From Chitinophagaceae bacterium (GTDB lineage Bacteria; Bacteroidota; Bacteroidia; Chitinophagales; Chitinophagaceae): a stretch of 64,000 bases of DNA. Numbering within the stretch: position 1 is the first letter of the stretch; each line of letters begins with the position of its first letter. The stretch lies in contig CANGIY010000011.1 in the NCBI GenBank assembly GCA_947454235.1, positions 61,384-125,383 on the forward strand. The letters are read 5' to 3'. Shown here piece after piece: positions 54,445 to 62,692 of the stretch. The translations under genes and the position numbers were made by a program. The notes under the pieces were generated by a model. It did not search any database. It was not told where the DNA came from and worked only from the letters and a program-made list of their open reading frames with translations.

Positions 54445-54452
54445 TAACTTTG
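54445..54452 (+). promoter_or_regulatory. TAnnTTTG -7 promoter element of the small lipoprotein
   Basis: TAACTTTG, six bases before ATG 54459. It argues against the longer frame beginning at 54264, whose first 65 codons lie over the luxE-like gene. Confidence 0.55.
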
Positions 54453-54458
54453 TTTCCT

Positions 54459-54905
54459 ATGAACCGGTTTCTTATTTTGATATTTTCTGCCTTGGTTTTG
54501 GCTTCTTGTTCGAAGAATACCATGTCAAAGATACCGTCAATTTCCGGCTTGAAGCTCTATCCCGCCGATTCTTTCATAATAGGTGTTGATACAGCTATCA
54601 TGAAATTCGATTTTGCCGATGGTGATGCCGATATTGCTAACGATCCTAAATCGATGGTTTATGTGAAAGATTCGCGCTACGATACCGGTTTTCAGGCTTA
54701 CGAATTCCCAAGCATTACTTCAACTATTGAAGATCCCAATAAAGGACTGATAGGCACTGTGTACTTATTGCCCATTCAGCCTACACCACGTGATTCAGTG
54801 CATTATCACAAGGGCGATACCTTAACCTATGAGGTGTATATAACCGACAGGGCGGGCAATCAAAGTAACCATCTTATCTCTGCTCCGTTCTATTTACGCC
54901 CATAA
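54459..54905 (+). CDS. small lipoprotein, function unknown
   Basis: ATG 54459 gives the lipoprotein signal MNRFLILIFSALVLASCSK. The mature part of about 130 residues has acidic Ca-binding-like turns (FDFADGDADIANDPKS) and ends in strand-rich text (VYITDRAGNQSNHLISAPFYLRP) typical of Ig-like or cadherin-like domains. No enzyme motif is visible. It faces the luxE-like gene across a 20-base divergent region and is followed by a 12-bp palindrome. Confidence 0.75.
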   Translation: MNRFLILIFSALVLASCSKNTMSKIPSISGLKLYPADSFIIGVDTAIMKFDFADGDADIANDPKSMVYVKDSRYDTGFQAYEFPSITSTIEDPNKGLIGTVYLLPIQPTPRDSVHYHKGDTLTYEVYITDRAGNQSNHLISAPFYLRP

Positions 54906-54909
54906 AAAA

Positions 54910-54935
54910 TCCCGATGTGCCGGGGCACATCGGGA
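54910..54935 (-). terminator. perfect 12-bp hairpin with T-run on the minus strand
   Basis: TCCCGATGTGCC (54910-54921) pairs with GGCACATCGGGA (54924-54935) around a two-base centre. On the minus strand a T-run follows (54909-54904). On the plus strand no T-run follows, though plus genes lie on both sides. The spacer 54936-55135 shows no gene and nothing else recognisable. Confidence 0.6.
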
Positions 54936-55135
54936 AGGGACTGTACTTACAAACCCATCGTAAGGACGCGCAAATGTCAATAAAAGATTTGAAAATGAAA
55001 AATTTAGCTAAAAAATAATCCCAATTTTAAAAGTTAAAATTTTATTTGCAGTGAACCCGTAGCCGCAATTGTGTAAAAACATGTGTACAAAAAGAACTTG
55101 CGGCAGGTAGGGAGCCACGAACCGAAACACGAAAT

Positions 55136-55642
55136 TTGTTGAAATTTCAGCCTGTGCGAATCTTCAGCAGTTTTCTGCTTTCCTTTCTTTTTTGTATATC
55201 AATCGGCTTTGCGCAAGATAAGCCTGCCGCAATGCCTGCGCTGCAAGGGCAGTACATCGGTCATACGATTTGCAAGTCGTGCCTGTACATCAATCAGCGG
55301 CTGGAAATTGAATCGCTCACCGATTCTGCCGGGAACTACGTACTTGTTGAGGAATACATGAGCAAGAAAAATGTTTCTGATACCTTAAACGTAGGCGATA
55401 CTGCTATGTTTCAGAAAAACAGGGTGAGGCTCGGGCTTTCTTCAAGAGTAGCAGGGGAGTGGAAGCTGAAAACTATTGAGGGTGACTTTAAAAAGAAGTT
55501 TCTGATTCTGGTACTGGAGCCCGATAACACAGACAAGATAAAGTATTTCCAAATTCTTACATCAGGCAATCTGCGACCAATTGATGCCGATTTCAAACCA
55601 ATACAAGGCGCGTTTGATATTGAACTCAAGAAAACAAATTAG
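55136..55642 (+). CDS. secreted NlpE-like protein with CxxC motif
   Basis: The frame begins with tandem TTG codons at 55136, followed by a signal peptide ending near IGFAQ. The CxxC motif is Cys46-Lys-Ser-Cys49 in GHTICKSCLYINQRLEI, like the N-terminal domain of the copper-stress lipoprotein NlpE. The remaining 110 residues fit a small lipocalin-like barrel (GNYVLVEEYMSKKN, MFQKNRVRLGLSS, FLILVLEPDN). A role in metal or envelope stress is inference. It is probably followed by the reductase gene in one transcript (42-base gap). Confidence 0.6.
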   Translation: MLKFQPVRIFSSFLLSFLFCISIGFAQDKPAAMPALQGQYIGHTICKSCLYINQRLEIESLTDSAGNYVLVEEYMSKKNVSDTLNVGDTAMFQKNRVRLGLSSRVAGEWKLKTIEGDFKKKFLILVLEPDNTDKIKYFQILTSGNLRPIDADFKPIQGAFDIELKKTN

Positions 55643-55684
55643 TTTTGGGGTTAGTTAATTGTAGGAGCAACAAAATCTAATTCA

Positions 55685-56569
55685 ATGAAAGTATTTATTT
55701 CCGGTGCATCGGGACTTGTGGGCGGTAATTGCCTGAAGCATTTTAAAGAACAAGGTTGGAACGTAGTGGGTTCTTATTTTTCATTCGAAACCGATGAAAC
55801 TGTTTTCTACGATACCTTGATGCCCGACCATCCGATGAACTTCGATGTTGTGGATTTTAAGCCTGATGTAATAGTTCATTGCGGTGCATTGACACATGTT
55901 GACTACTGCGAGACGCACGAAGAAGAGAGCTATGAAAAAACAGTGATAAGCACCAAAAACCTGATTGAAGTAGCGAAAGAGTGCGGTGCGAAAATGGTGT
56001 ACCTATCAACCGATTACGTATTTGATGGTAAAGACGGACCATACACTGAAGACGGACCATTGAACCCGCTGGGTGTTTATGCACGCCACAAGCTGGAAGC
56101 TGAGCAAATGGTGTTAAGGGAATTGCCTAATTCTTTAGTGATGAGGGTAACAAATGTGTATGGCGATGAATTGCGCGGTAAAAACTTTGTTGCTCGCATC
56201 GTTGACCAATGCAGGAATAAACAAAAACTGACTTTGAAGCTGCCTGTCGACCAGTATGCGACACCATCGGTGGCATGGGATATTGCACGGGCTATGTTCT
56301 TATTGCTGCGCGATGGTAAAACAGGTATTTACCACATTGGCGGCAGCGAATACCTGAATAGGGTAGAGTTGGCACAGATAATACTGAAATACTTCCCTGA
56401 TGCTGAATATGAAATGATACCAATGACCACCGAAGAACTCAAACAGCCCGCCCTCAGGCCATTGAAGGGTGGGTTTATCAATAAGAAGTTTATGTCAGAA
56501 TATCCCGATTTTGTGTTTTCGACAGTTGACGACTACATGAAAAAGGAAATGGCGAAGGAATACATTTAA
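55685..56569 (+). CDS. NAD(P)-dependent sugar reductase, RmlD-like SDR
   Basis: An extended short-chain dehydrogenase of the RmlD type. The cofactor loop is SGASGLVGG near the start, the catalytic region is LSTDYVFDGKDGPY and the active-site Tyr-Lys is in YARHKLEAE. In rhamnose synthesis RmlD reduces dTDP-4-dehydrorhamnose, but no rmlA, rmlB or rmlC is nearby, so the exact sugar is open. Length 294 fits. The GNAT gene starts two bases after its stop, suggesting one operon. Confidence 0.87.
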   Translation: MKVFISGASGLVGGNCLKHFKEQGWNVVGSYFSFETDETVFYDTLMPDHPMNFDVVDFKPDVIVHCGALTHVDYCETHEEESYEKTVISTKNLIEVAKECGAKMVYLSTDYVFDGKDGPYTEDGPLNPLGVYARHKLEAEQMVLRELPNSLVMRVTNVYGDELRGKNFVARIVDQCRNKQKLTLKLPVDQYATPSVAWDIARAMFLLLRDGKTGIYHIGGSEYLNRVELAQIILKYFPDAEYEMIPMTTEELKQPALRPLKGGFINKKFMSEYPDFVFSTVDDYMKKEMAKEYI

Positions 56570-56571
56570 CC

Positions 56572-56991
56572 ATGGAAATAAAGAAACTGACAACGGTGGC
56601 AGAAATGCTGCCCAACCTCGCTTTGATTCAACAACTATCGCCGAAAATAACAGCCGACGGCTACGAGCGTATGTTGCATGAAATGGTGCCGCACAATTAT
56701 TTCCAGATGGCATTTTTTGAGGAAGGTAGGTGTATCGCCGTTTCGGGGTATTGGATTGCGACAAAATTGTACTGCGATAAATACCTGGAAATAGACAATT
56801 TTGTGGTCGATGAGCAGTACAGGGGAAGCGGCATTGGTGGAAAAATGGTTGATGTGCTGGTGCTGGAAGCCGAAGCCAACCAATGCAAAACGGTGATGCT
56901 CGATGCCTATGTTGAAAATTTTAAGGCACACGGCTTTTACTACCACAAGGGTTTTATAGCAAGGGGCTACCACTATCTTAAATTCCTGTAG
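56572..56991 (+). CDS. GNAT family N-acetyltransferase
   Basis: A 139-residue GNAT domain with the acetyl-CoA loop QYRGSGIGGKMVDVL (motif A) and a C-terminal HGFYYHKGFIARGYHYLKF. Motif B is intact. It acetylates an amine on an unknown target, such as a sugar, drug or protein. It starts two bases after the reductase gene, so a role on the same sugar pathway is possible but not shown. Confidence 0.9.
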   Translation: MEIKKLTTVAEMLPNLALIQQLSPKITADGYERMLHEMVPHNYFQMAFFEEGRCIAVSGYWIATKLYCDKYLEIDNFVVDEQYRGSGIGGKMVDVLVLEAEANQCKTVMLDAYVENFKAHGFYYHKGFIARGYHYLKFL

Positions 56992-57089
56992 CTACAATAA
57001 TTAGGGGGCAATAATTTATTGTGGGTTCAATTTCCTGCAAAACATGTTAATGTTGCCATCAATGGGTAATGATAAATCTAAAAAAACAG

Positions 57090-57097
57090 TACCTTTG
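57090..57097 (+). promoter_or_regulatory. TAnnTTTG -7 promoter element for gapA
   Basis: TACCTTTG followed by CA, 38 bases before ATG 57136. It is the same decamer as before folK and mfd. Confidence 0.6.
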
Positions 57098-57135
57098 CAC
57101 CCTGAAAAAAATGTTCTTTATCTAATCATTTCAAA

Positions 57136-58146
57136 ATGAATAATGTAAAAGTAGCCATCAATGGCTTTGGCCGCATTGGCCGTCTCGCTTTCCGTCAAAT
57201 TTATAACATGGAAGGTATAGAAGTGGTAGCGATTAACGACCTCACTAATCCTAAAGTGTTGGCGCACCTTCTTAAGTACGACACTGCACAAGGCCGTTTT
57301 AATCAGGAAGTTACTTATACTGATAACTCAATTACAGTTAACGGTAAAGTAATCACTATTTACGCACAAAAAGATCCTGCTCAAATTCCTTGGGGTCAGC
57401 ATGGTGTTGATGTAGTGCTTGAGTGTACTGGTTTCTTTACTGATAGAGAAAAAGCAGAATCTCATATTAAAGCAGGTGCTAAGCGCGTAGTTATCAGCGC
57501 TCCGGCTACAGGCGACATGAAAACAGTTGTTTTCAACGTAAACCACCATATCCTTGACGGTAGCGAAACAGTTATTAGCTGCGCATCTTGCACAACTAAC
57601 TGCCTTGCACCAATGGCTAAAGTATTAAGCGACAACTACGGTATCGTTACCGGTTTAATGCTTACTGTACATGCTTATACCAACGACCAAAATACACTTG
57701 ACGCTCCGCACGCAAAAGGCGACCTTCGCCGTGCACGCGCTGCTGCTGAAAACATTGTACCTAACTCAACAGGTGCTGCAAAAGCAATTGGTCTTGTACT
57801 CCCTGAATTGAACGGTAAATTAGATGGTAGTGCACAACGCGTACCAACTGTTACGGGTTCATTGACTGAGTTGACAGTTATTCTTGGTAAAAAAGTAACT
57901 GCAGCAGAAGTAAACGCAGCTATGAAGGCAGCAGCTACCGACAGCTTCGGTTATACTGAAGACGAAATCGTGAGCAGCGACATCATCGGTACTTCTTACG
58001 GTTCTTTGTTCGATGCTACACAAACTAAAGTAATGACCCAAGGCGATACGCAATTGGTGAAAACTGTTAGTTGGTACGATAACGAAATGAGCTATGTAAG
58101 CCAACTCGTTCGCACAGTTAAATACTTCGCTGGTTTGATTAAATAA
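57136..58146 (+). CDS. gapA: glyceraldehyde-3-phosphate dehydrogenase
   Basis: This glycolytic enzyme oxidises glyceraldehyde-3-phosphate with NAD+. The Rossmann start [15 protein letters not shown] and the Asp for NAD specificity (AINDL) are present. The catalytic loop is SCASCTTNC with Cys152; the residue three positions before it is Cys149, whereas most enzymes have Asn there. [16 protein letters not shown] and [13 protein letters not shown] complete the family signature. Length 336 is normal. A strong terminator follows. Confidence 0.97.
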   Translation: MNNVKVAINGFGRIGRLAFRQIYNMEGIEVVAINDLTNPKVLAHLLKYDTAQGRFNQEVTYTDNSITVNGKVITIYAQKDPAQIPWGQHGVDVVLECTGFFTDREKAESHIKAGAKRVVISAPATGDMKTVVFNVNHHILDGSETVISCASCTTNCLAPMAKVLSDNYGIVTGLMLTVHAYTNDQNTLDAPHAKGDLRRARAAAENIVPNSTGAAKAIGLVLPELNGKLDGSAQRVPTVTGSLTELTVILGKKVTAAEVNAAMKAAATDSFGYTEDEIVSSDIIGTSYGSLFDATQTKVMTQGDTQLVKTVSWYDNEMSYVSQLVRTVKYFAGLIK

Positions 58147-58169
58147 TCATTCCCGCATCAAAACATACT

Positions 58170-58196
58170 AAGCCATCCTTCGGGGTGGCTTTTTTG
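58170..58196 (+). terminator. intrinsic terminator of gapA
   Basis: AAGCCATCC (58170-58178) pairs with GGGTGGCTT (58183-58191) around a TTCG tetraloop and is followed by further T residues. A textbook terminator, about 25 bases after the stop. Confidence 0.92.
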
Positions 58197-58266
58197 GTTT
58201 TTGGGGGTAAATATCCGCTAATTCACCTAACTTTATTAAGTAGTTCGAAAATATACTTTCAGTGTT

Positions 58267-58873
58267 ATGAAATACCTGTGGCAAAAAATATGGATGTTGT
58301 GTCTAATGGTTATAACTGCCAATTTTGATACTCATGCACAAACAAGTGATTCAAGTAAAACAGTCATAAAATGGAAACAGCATAATCAACTTTTGGCAGA
58401 GGATTTTAAAAAAGTATTTCCAGATAGTCTAAAAGATAGATATTATGCTCGCTCGTTTATATATTTAGAAAAAAAATTGAATTACTTCAAAACAGTATCC
58501 AATACAGAGTTGAGCCAGTTTTTTTTCGAATGAATCGTATTTTCAATCAACTGACACCTTTACAGACTCTTTAACGCTTGTACACGAAAGTCTACATTTT
58601 GCAATTTGCGAAATAGCAGCAAGAAGAATTCGAAAATACCTTCAAAGCTTTTCCGTGATGAATAGAAATCTAGTGAGCGAAGATGAAATATCAACTATGA
58701 TTGAAAAAATATGCTTATTTTCTGAATATTTAGATGGCGATTTAGATATAGATAATGAAATGTATTTCAACGAAGCTGCAGTTAAAAAATGGAAGCCTAT
58801 CATTGATGCCGAGCTGAACCGTTTAGCTGAGTTTTCGGAACCGAGTGGAACTGTTGAATTTTTTAAAAAATAG
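58267..58873 (+). pseudogene. frameshifted secreted HExxH (DUF922-like) protein
   Basis: The first reading frame (58267-58533) gives a signal peptide (MKYLWQKIWMLCLMVITANFDTHAQ) and 60 more residues, ending at a TGA just after an eight-T run (58519-58526). In the +1 frame the coding pattern continues without a break to 58873: NESYFQSTDTFTDSL, then LVHESLHFAICEIAARRIR. HESLH (58583-58597) is an HExxH zinc motif, and the pattern resembles DUF922-type secreted proteases. One T fewer would restore a protein of about 200 residues. It may be a true mutation, a sequencing error in a homopolymer, or slippage. Confidence 0.7.
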
Positions 58874-58889
58874 AAAAATTGAATTTATT

Positions 58890-59759
58890 TTGAAAAAGCA
58901 GTTTTTACTTTTAATAACTTTCACGTTATTTTGGGCTTTCATAATTTGCTTCACAAATTGCAATTTACAAACACCAAAATGCCAAACCAACACTGAGGCT
59001 TCATTTCCCGGAGGGGATGAGGCGCTCTTGGTATTTATCGATTCCCTTCATGACATAAACACTTTCATCGCTGAAGATTCGAGGTATTCTAGTGATAAAA
59101 AAATCACCAAATTGGTGGTATTTGAAATTGACACAAACGGGACAATTAAAAACTGGCACTGTGTTGATACACTTTATGATATGTATGTCAAAAAGGAAAT
59201 CAGCTCAATTATTTCCAAAATGCCTAAATGGAAACCCAAGGTTTTTTTCGACTCTCAAACGCACTCCTGCAAACCCCAACCCGGCTACGGGTGGTTCTCT
59301 TTAGATTACTATTTCGCATGTTGTGTTCCCAAGACAAAGGATAGTTTATTGGTAAGAAATTGTAGTTTCCCGGGAGGGCTTTGGGCATTGCAAGAGTTTC
59401 TTCAGGCAAACCAAGATTCAAATTATAGGTTGCCTGATTCATTGAATCACTTCTGCGATTCAAGTATGATGCAGCTTTGTGAAGTTAGCATTGATACAAA
59501 TGGAGATTTGCAATTCCTTGGTTACGCCAACAACTGTTATGATGCCTATTCGTACCATGAAATATTCACTATAGCGAACAAAATGCCAAAATTTACGCCC
59601 GCGCTCGTTTACAATAAAAAGACCCGAAAAAGCATGAAAATCAAACAGCACTACACTATCAATTTTTGTTTTAAGTACGAACAAACAGAAAGACTAAAAA
59701 AATGCAGGCAAGAACGCGAGCCTGAAATTGCAAATCCCCTTATTAAGGAGGAGGATTGA
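58890..59759 (+). CDS. lipoprotein with two TonB-C-like modules
   Basis: TTG 58890 gives a lipoprotein signal (LKKQFLLLITFTLFWAFIICFTNC); GTG 58845 would overlap the previous gene and add a non-signal stretch. The protein has two copies of a unit beginning SFPGG: SFPGGDEALLVFI (about residue 40) and SFPGGLWALQEFL (about 160), each followed by a VxFxIDTNG-like segment (FEIDTNGTIKN and VSIDTNGDLQF) and an M-P-K-W/F turn. The pattern is that of TonB C-terminal or energy-transducer-like domains in Bacteroidota. No transporter gene is adjacent. Role unknown. Confidence 0.65.
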   Translation: MKKQFLLLITFTLFWAFIICFTNCNLQTPKCQTNTEASFPGGDEALLVFIDSLHDINTFIAEDSRYSSDKKITKLVVFEIDTNGTIKNWHCVDTLYDMYVKKEISSIISKMPKWKPKVFFDSQTHSCKPQPGYGWFSLDYYFACCVPKTKDSLLVRNCSFPGGLWALQEFLQANQDSNYRLPDSLNHFCDSSMMQLCEVSIDTNGDLQFLGYANNCYDAYSYHEIFTIANKMPKFTPALVYNKKTRKSMKIKQHYTINFCFKYEQTERLKKCRQEREPEIANPLIKEED

Positions 59760-59839
59760 GACGACAGCCTGCGTTAACCATGCGTAGTCTCGGCTAGAAC
59801 ATTAAATGAAACTCCCTTATAAACGTTTAGGTTTCCCCT

Positions 59840-59871
59840 TCCCCAAACATTCAAAAAAAATCCTTGAAAAT
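59840..59871. repeat. 32-bp exact direct repeat, copy 1
   Basis: The sequence starts TCCCCAAACATTC, holds an eight-A run and ends CCTTGAAAAT. An identical copy is at 63637-63668. This copy ends 43 bases before ATG 59915, the other 41 bases before ATG 63710. Flanking similarity extends six bases leftward with one mismatch. The remaining spacer 59760-59914 holds no gene I can support. Confidence 0.9.
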
Positions 59872-59914
59872 ATTTGTTGATTTCAGTTATTTATGACTAA
59901 TTTTCACAAATACA

Positions 59915-60412
59915 ATGTACAGAAAAGGTGTCATACGTTTTCTTACTGAAAAATATGAAACTAAAAGAGCTCAGGTTGAATCAATGCAACAAGTCAAGCC
60001 CTATCCTATTAAAAATGTAATTAATCAAGGAGAATTAGATGTATTTAAAATGTATTTGAAAAGCCGCAATAATAAACGAGAGGGCCGTCCTTACTCGGTT
60101 CATGAATGCGCAAAAATAATTGAAGCTCAAATAATTTCCGAGATGACCGGAACCAAGCTAAAAATTAATGATCGAGAAGAAACAGGAAAATATTTAACTA
60201 AAAATGAAGAAGATGAAGATAATCATACGCCTAATGCAATTTGTTTGACCCCGAAAGTATATGGAAATACCGACAATGTTCAAATAGTTACATTTGATTT
60301 AATAAAATACTATATTGACGAATCTTTTGATAAAAAAGGGTCTAGATATCGGGGCGGAGATAATTTGGCAGCTAGAATGATTATTGTAAATTCTATTAAA
60401 AACAAGTCATGA
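59915..60412 (+). CDS. unrecognised protein, first gene of accessory operon
   Basis: A 165-residue soluble protein without signal peptide. The N-terminal 60 residues are basic and helical (TEKYETKRAQVESMQQ, YLKSRNNKRE). The middle is acidic (TKNEEDEDNH) and the C-terminus again basic. No enzyme motif was recognised. It overlaps the next gene by four bases (ATGA) and begins 43 bases after the 32-bp repeat. Base use is AT-rich, unlike the housekeeping genes. Possibly cytoplasmic partner of the following secreted proteins, an inference. Confidence 0.6.
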   Translation: MYRKGVIRFLTEKYETKRAQVESMQQVKPYPIKNVINQGELDVFKMYLKSRNNKREGRPYSVHECAKIIEAQIISEMTGTKLKINDREETGKYLTKNEEDEDNHTPNAICLTPKVYGNTDNVQIVTFDLIKYYIDESFDKKGSRYRGGDNLAARMIIVNSIKNKS

Positions 60413-60753
60413 AAAAGTATATTATTGTTGTAGCTATTTTATTGCCGTTTTTAGGATTTTCACAGAAACAATACAATATTTCACGTCTAAATCCCCAAAA
60501 TGCGGAAGTTATAGAATATAATTTAGTGGAAAATCAATCTCAAAAAATTAAAAGAGACATCAGTTCTAAACAAGTACTAGTGATTAAATGTTATAAAAAG
60601 AAACCTGGAAGGTATATGGTAATTGCCGATGCTATGGCGGGTACATTGTTCTATTCATTCATTTTCGATGTTGATTCAAATGGAAAAGTGGTCGAATTAT
60701 TTCAGTCCTGGGATTCTCAACCGCACATAGACTCAATCATTTTTGAAAAATAA
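60409..60753 (+). CDS. secreted protein, function unknown
   Basis: A 114-residue protein with signal peptide MKKYIIVVAILLPFLGFSQ. The mature 95 residues look like a small beta-rich domain (YMVIADAMAGTLFYSFIFDVDSNGK). It is translationally coupled with the upstream gene (ATGA) and its stop overlaps the frame that would extend the following lipoprotein. No family recognised. Confidence 0.62.
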   Translation: MKKYIIVVAILLPFLGFSQKQYNISRLNPQNAEVIEYNLVENQSQKIKRDISSKQVLVIKCYKKKPGRYMVIADAMAGTLFYSFIFDVDSNGKVVELFQSWDSQPHIDSIIFEK

Positions 60754-60760
60754 TACACTC

Positions 60761-61474
60761 ATGGCGAAATTGTACTATATAGCTTTATGCATGGTTATGA
60801 GCTCATGTTCAACTCATAATTATACAAAATTCGATGTAAAGAGCGACCACCAATTATACAAACACAAATTTAACAAGAGGCAAATAGAAGACACTAATTT
60901 TAATTTTGTCCCTGTATTTCTTGTATTTGATAGGAATGATTCTTTTTCAATTAATGTGAATGTAACAAAATGCCTAAAAAACAGTTTATTCGATAGCATT
61001 ATTGATAAAACTGAGTTTTTTGACGTTAAACAAACATTTTTGGATTGCGATAGCGAAGGTTCTATACTCGGCATTTATCTTTGTGAAAACGATGGATGTA
61101 TTTATGATTCAAATAATCCTCATCCTGTTGGCAGAGTGCATATTTTTTCTTTGCCTAAATATATCTTCACGCCGCAATATGATTATTTGATTGAACTAGA
61201 TGGCAGAAGTAAATTCTATCTCTATTCGATGGAAGCAAGAGAAATTCGCAAAAACCGTTATTTGAAAAATGTAGTAACAAGTCTTTACAGCTATCAAGTT
61301 AATGGACATAGATATCAGAATCCAGCAATCGTTCTAGCTGATTTACCTAATTATGAGCTAAAGTTCAAATATAAATTGATAAACTATAAATTGTATCTAG
61401 CAACTAACTACACACCTAAATTCTATTTCAAAAAAATGCGCACAAGAATCATATATAGTGCCGGCATTGATTAA
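60761..61474 (+). CDS. lipoprotein, function unknown
   Basis: ATG 60761 is preferred over TTG 60743: it gives MAKLYYIALCMVMSSC with a lipobox. The mature 220 residues are strand-rich with many Tyr, Asn and Lys and with a Cys-containing loop (LCENDGCIYDSNNPHPVG). Nothing catalytic is visible. It follows the small secreted protein by seven bases and precedes the JAB-like gene by 15. Lipoproteins of this type often act as immunity or adaptor proteins beside toxins; that is inference. Confidence 0.62.
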   Translation: MAKLYYIALCMVMSSCSTHNYTKFDVKSDHQLYKHKFNKRQIEDTNFNFVPVFLVFDRNDSFSINVNVTKCLKNSLFDSIIDKTEFFDVKQTFLDCDSEGSILGIYLCENDGCIYDSNNPHPVGRVHIFSLPKYIFTPQYDYLIELDGRSKFYLYSMEAREIRKNRYLKNVVTSLYSYQVNGHRYQNPAIVLADLPNYELKFKYKLINYKLYLATNYTPKFYFKKMRTRIIYSAGID

Positions 61475-61489
61475 TATAAAACACATCTC

Positions 61490-62692
61490 ATGAACGATCA
61501 ATACAGGGTTTCAGACAACCCTAAAGACTGCTACGAAATTACACCTTGGATGGTCAAGGACTGGAATTTGGAATACAAAGGAAGGGACGACGAAGGGAAC
61601 CGAATTTGGAAAGACGGAACTGGTGCGGAATATTACGCATACGAGATTTACCACGTAAGGCGAGAAAAAGAAGATAGCGGATCAATAGTTGCCGCACCTA
61701 TGGCTAATTTTTCTTCTGCGATTAACCCCATAGATTTAAAATTACTACTTGGAAAAGAAATTAACGAAAAAGAAACAGAGCCAAATAATTTTCTGAATCA
61801 GGTAGTATTCAACGCATCACAACAACAAGGTACTAGGGTATTTCTTTGGGATGCGCGGGATTATAATAAATATAAATACATACACAAAGACGGCACTAGA
61901 AATGTGTTCATTTGCTATGGAACTAATACAAAAAGCAGTGAAAAAAATTTGAAAATTGTTGTTGATATTTTGAAAAAAAATCCTGGGACAGAAATTTTCA
62001 AAACAGATGTTCTCAAAAAATATGGTGCCTGGTATGACCTTGCCCTACTTGAAGACTTTGCAATAGAATATTTAGATTTATACGACGCAGAATACGATAA
62101 TGATTCTGCTGGCTCAAATAAAAACCATTACATAAAGGAGGTAATGGATACACAGTTAAATGGAAGACCATGGATTCCAAGTGCAGAAGTAGTAATGAGA
62201 CTGGCGAAAAGGGGTACGCAAGTATTCCCCTGCGGTAATGAAATTCACATTGATGACGTTCCTAATGGCTTGCCAAATGTATCGAAAACGTTTGGAGAAC
62301 CTCTTTTTGACAATATAAGAAACCCAATGCCGATAACAGATGGAACAGAATGGCTTCCTAATACAATTCATATTCATCCAATAGGGCAGCGTAAAAGCAC
62401 AGGTCCTCAAGATGAATTTACCTATGTTTATCGTGACAACCCTTCAATAGTTTATACTCACGGAATTAATAGCGGTCCTTCGATGCCGGATCTTCTAACT
62501 TGGCACCGGTACAATTCTGATGATTTAGATAAAGCAGTCAGGTCAGTTGTCGTTGATCGAAATTTTATTTACCTCTATCGTGTTAGTATGGACGTTAATG
62601 ACGATAAGTATAAGACTGTTTTTTTTGCTGAGACAGACGCAAAAATATCTATGAGAATTATACGAATACACAAAGAAAAATATTATGTTTAA
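61490..62692 (+). CDS. unrecognised soluble protein with JAB-like HxHP...SxxD arrangement
   Basis: This 400-residue protein has no signal peptide or membrane span. It carries HIHP at residues 294-297 and SMPD at 331-334, the HxHP and SxxD pieces of JAB/MPN zinc peptidases. The 33 residues between them are far more than the usual six to eight, so an insert or another fold is possible. A Glu partner could be in EYYAYEIYHV (about 47-56). Upstream parts show KWKDGTGAEYY-like and FICYGTNTKSSEKNLK segments of no known family. The following gene overlaps it by eight bases. Confidence 0.58.
   Translation: MNDQYRVSDNPKDCYEITPWMVKDWNLEYKGRDDEGNRIWKDGTGAEYYAYEIYHVRREKEDSGSIVAAPMANFSSAINPIDLKLLLGKEINEKETEPNNFLNQVVFNASQQQGTRVFLWDARDYNKYKYIHKDGTRNVFICYGTNTKSSEKNLKIVVDILKKNPGTEIFKTDVLKKYGAWYDLALLEDFAIEYLDLYDAEYDNDSAGSNKNHYIKEVMDTQLNGRPWIPSAEVVMRLAKRGTQVFPCGNEIHIDDVPNGLPNVSKTFGEPLFDNIRNPMPITDGTEWLPNTIHIHPIGQRKSTGPQDEFTYVYRDNPSIVYTHGINSGPSMPDLLTWHRYNSDDLDKAVRSVVVDRNFIYLYRVSMDVNDDKYKTVFFAETDAKISMRIIRIHKEKYYV

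Noticed and set aside
54264..54458. N-terminal extension of the small lipoprotein
   Set aside because: It overlaps the luxE-like gene, is not protein-like, and the promoter plus lipoprotein signal place the start at 54459.
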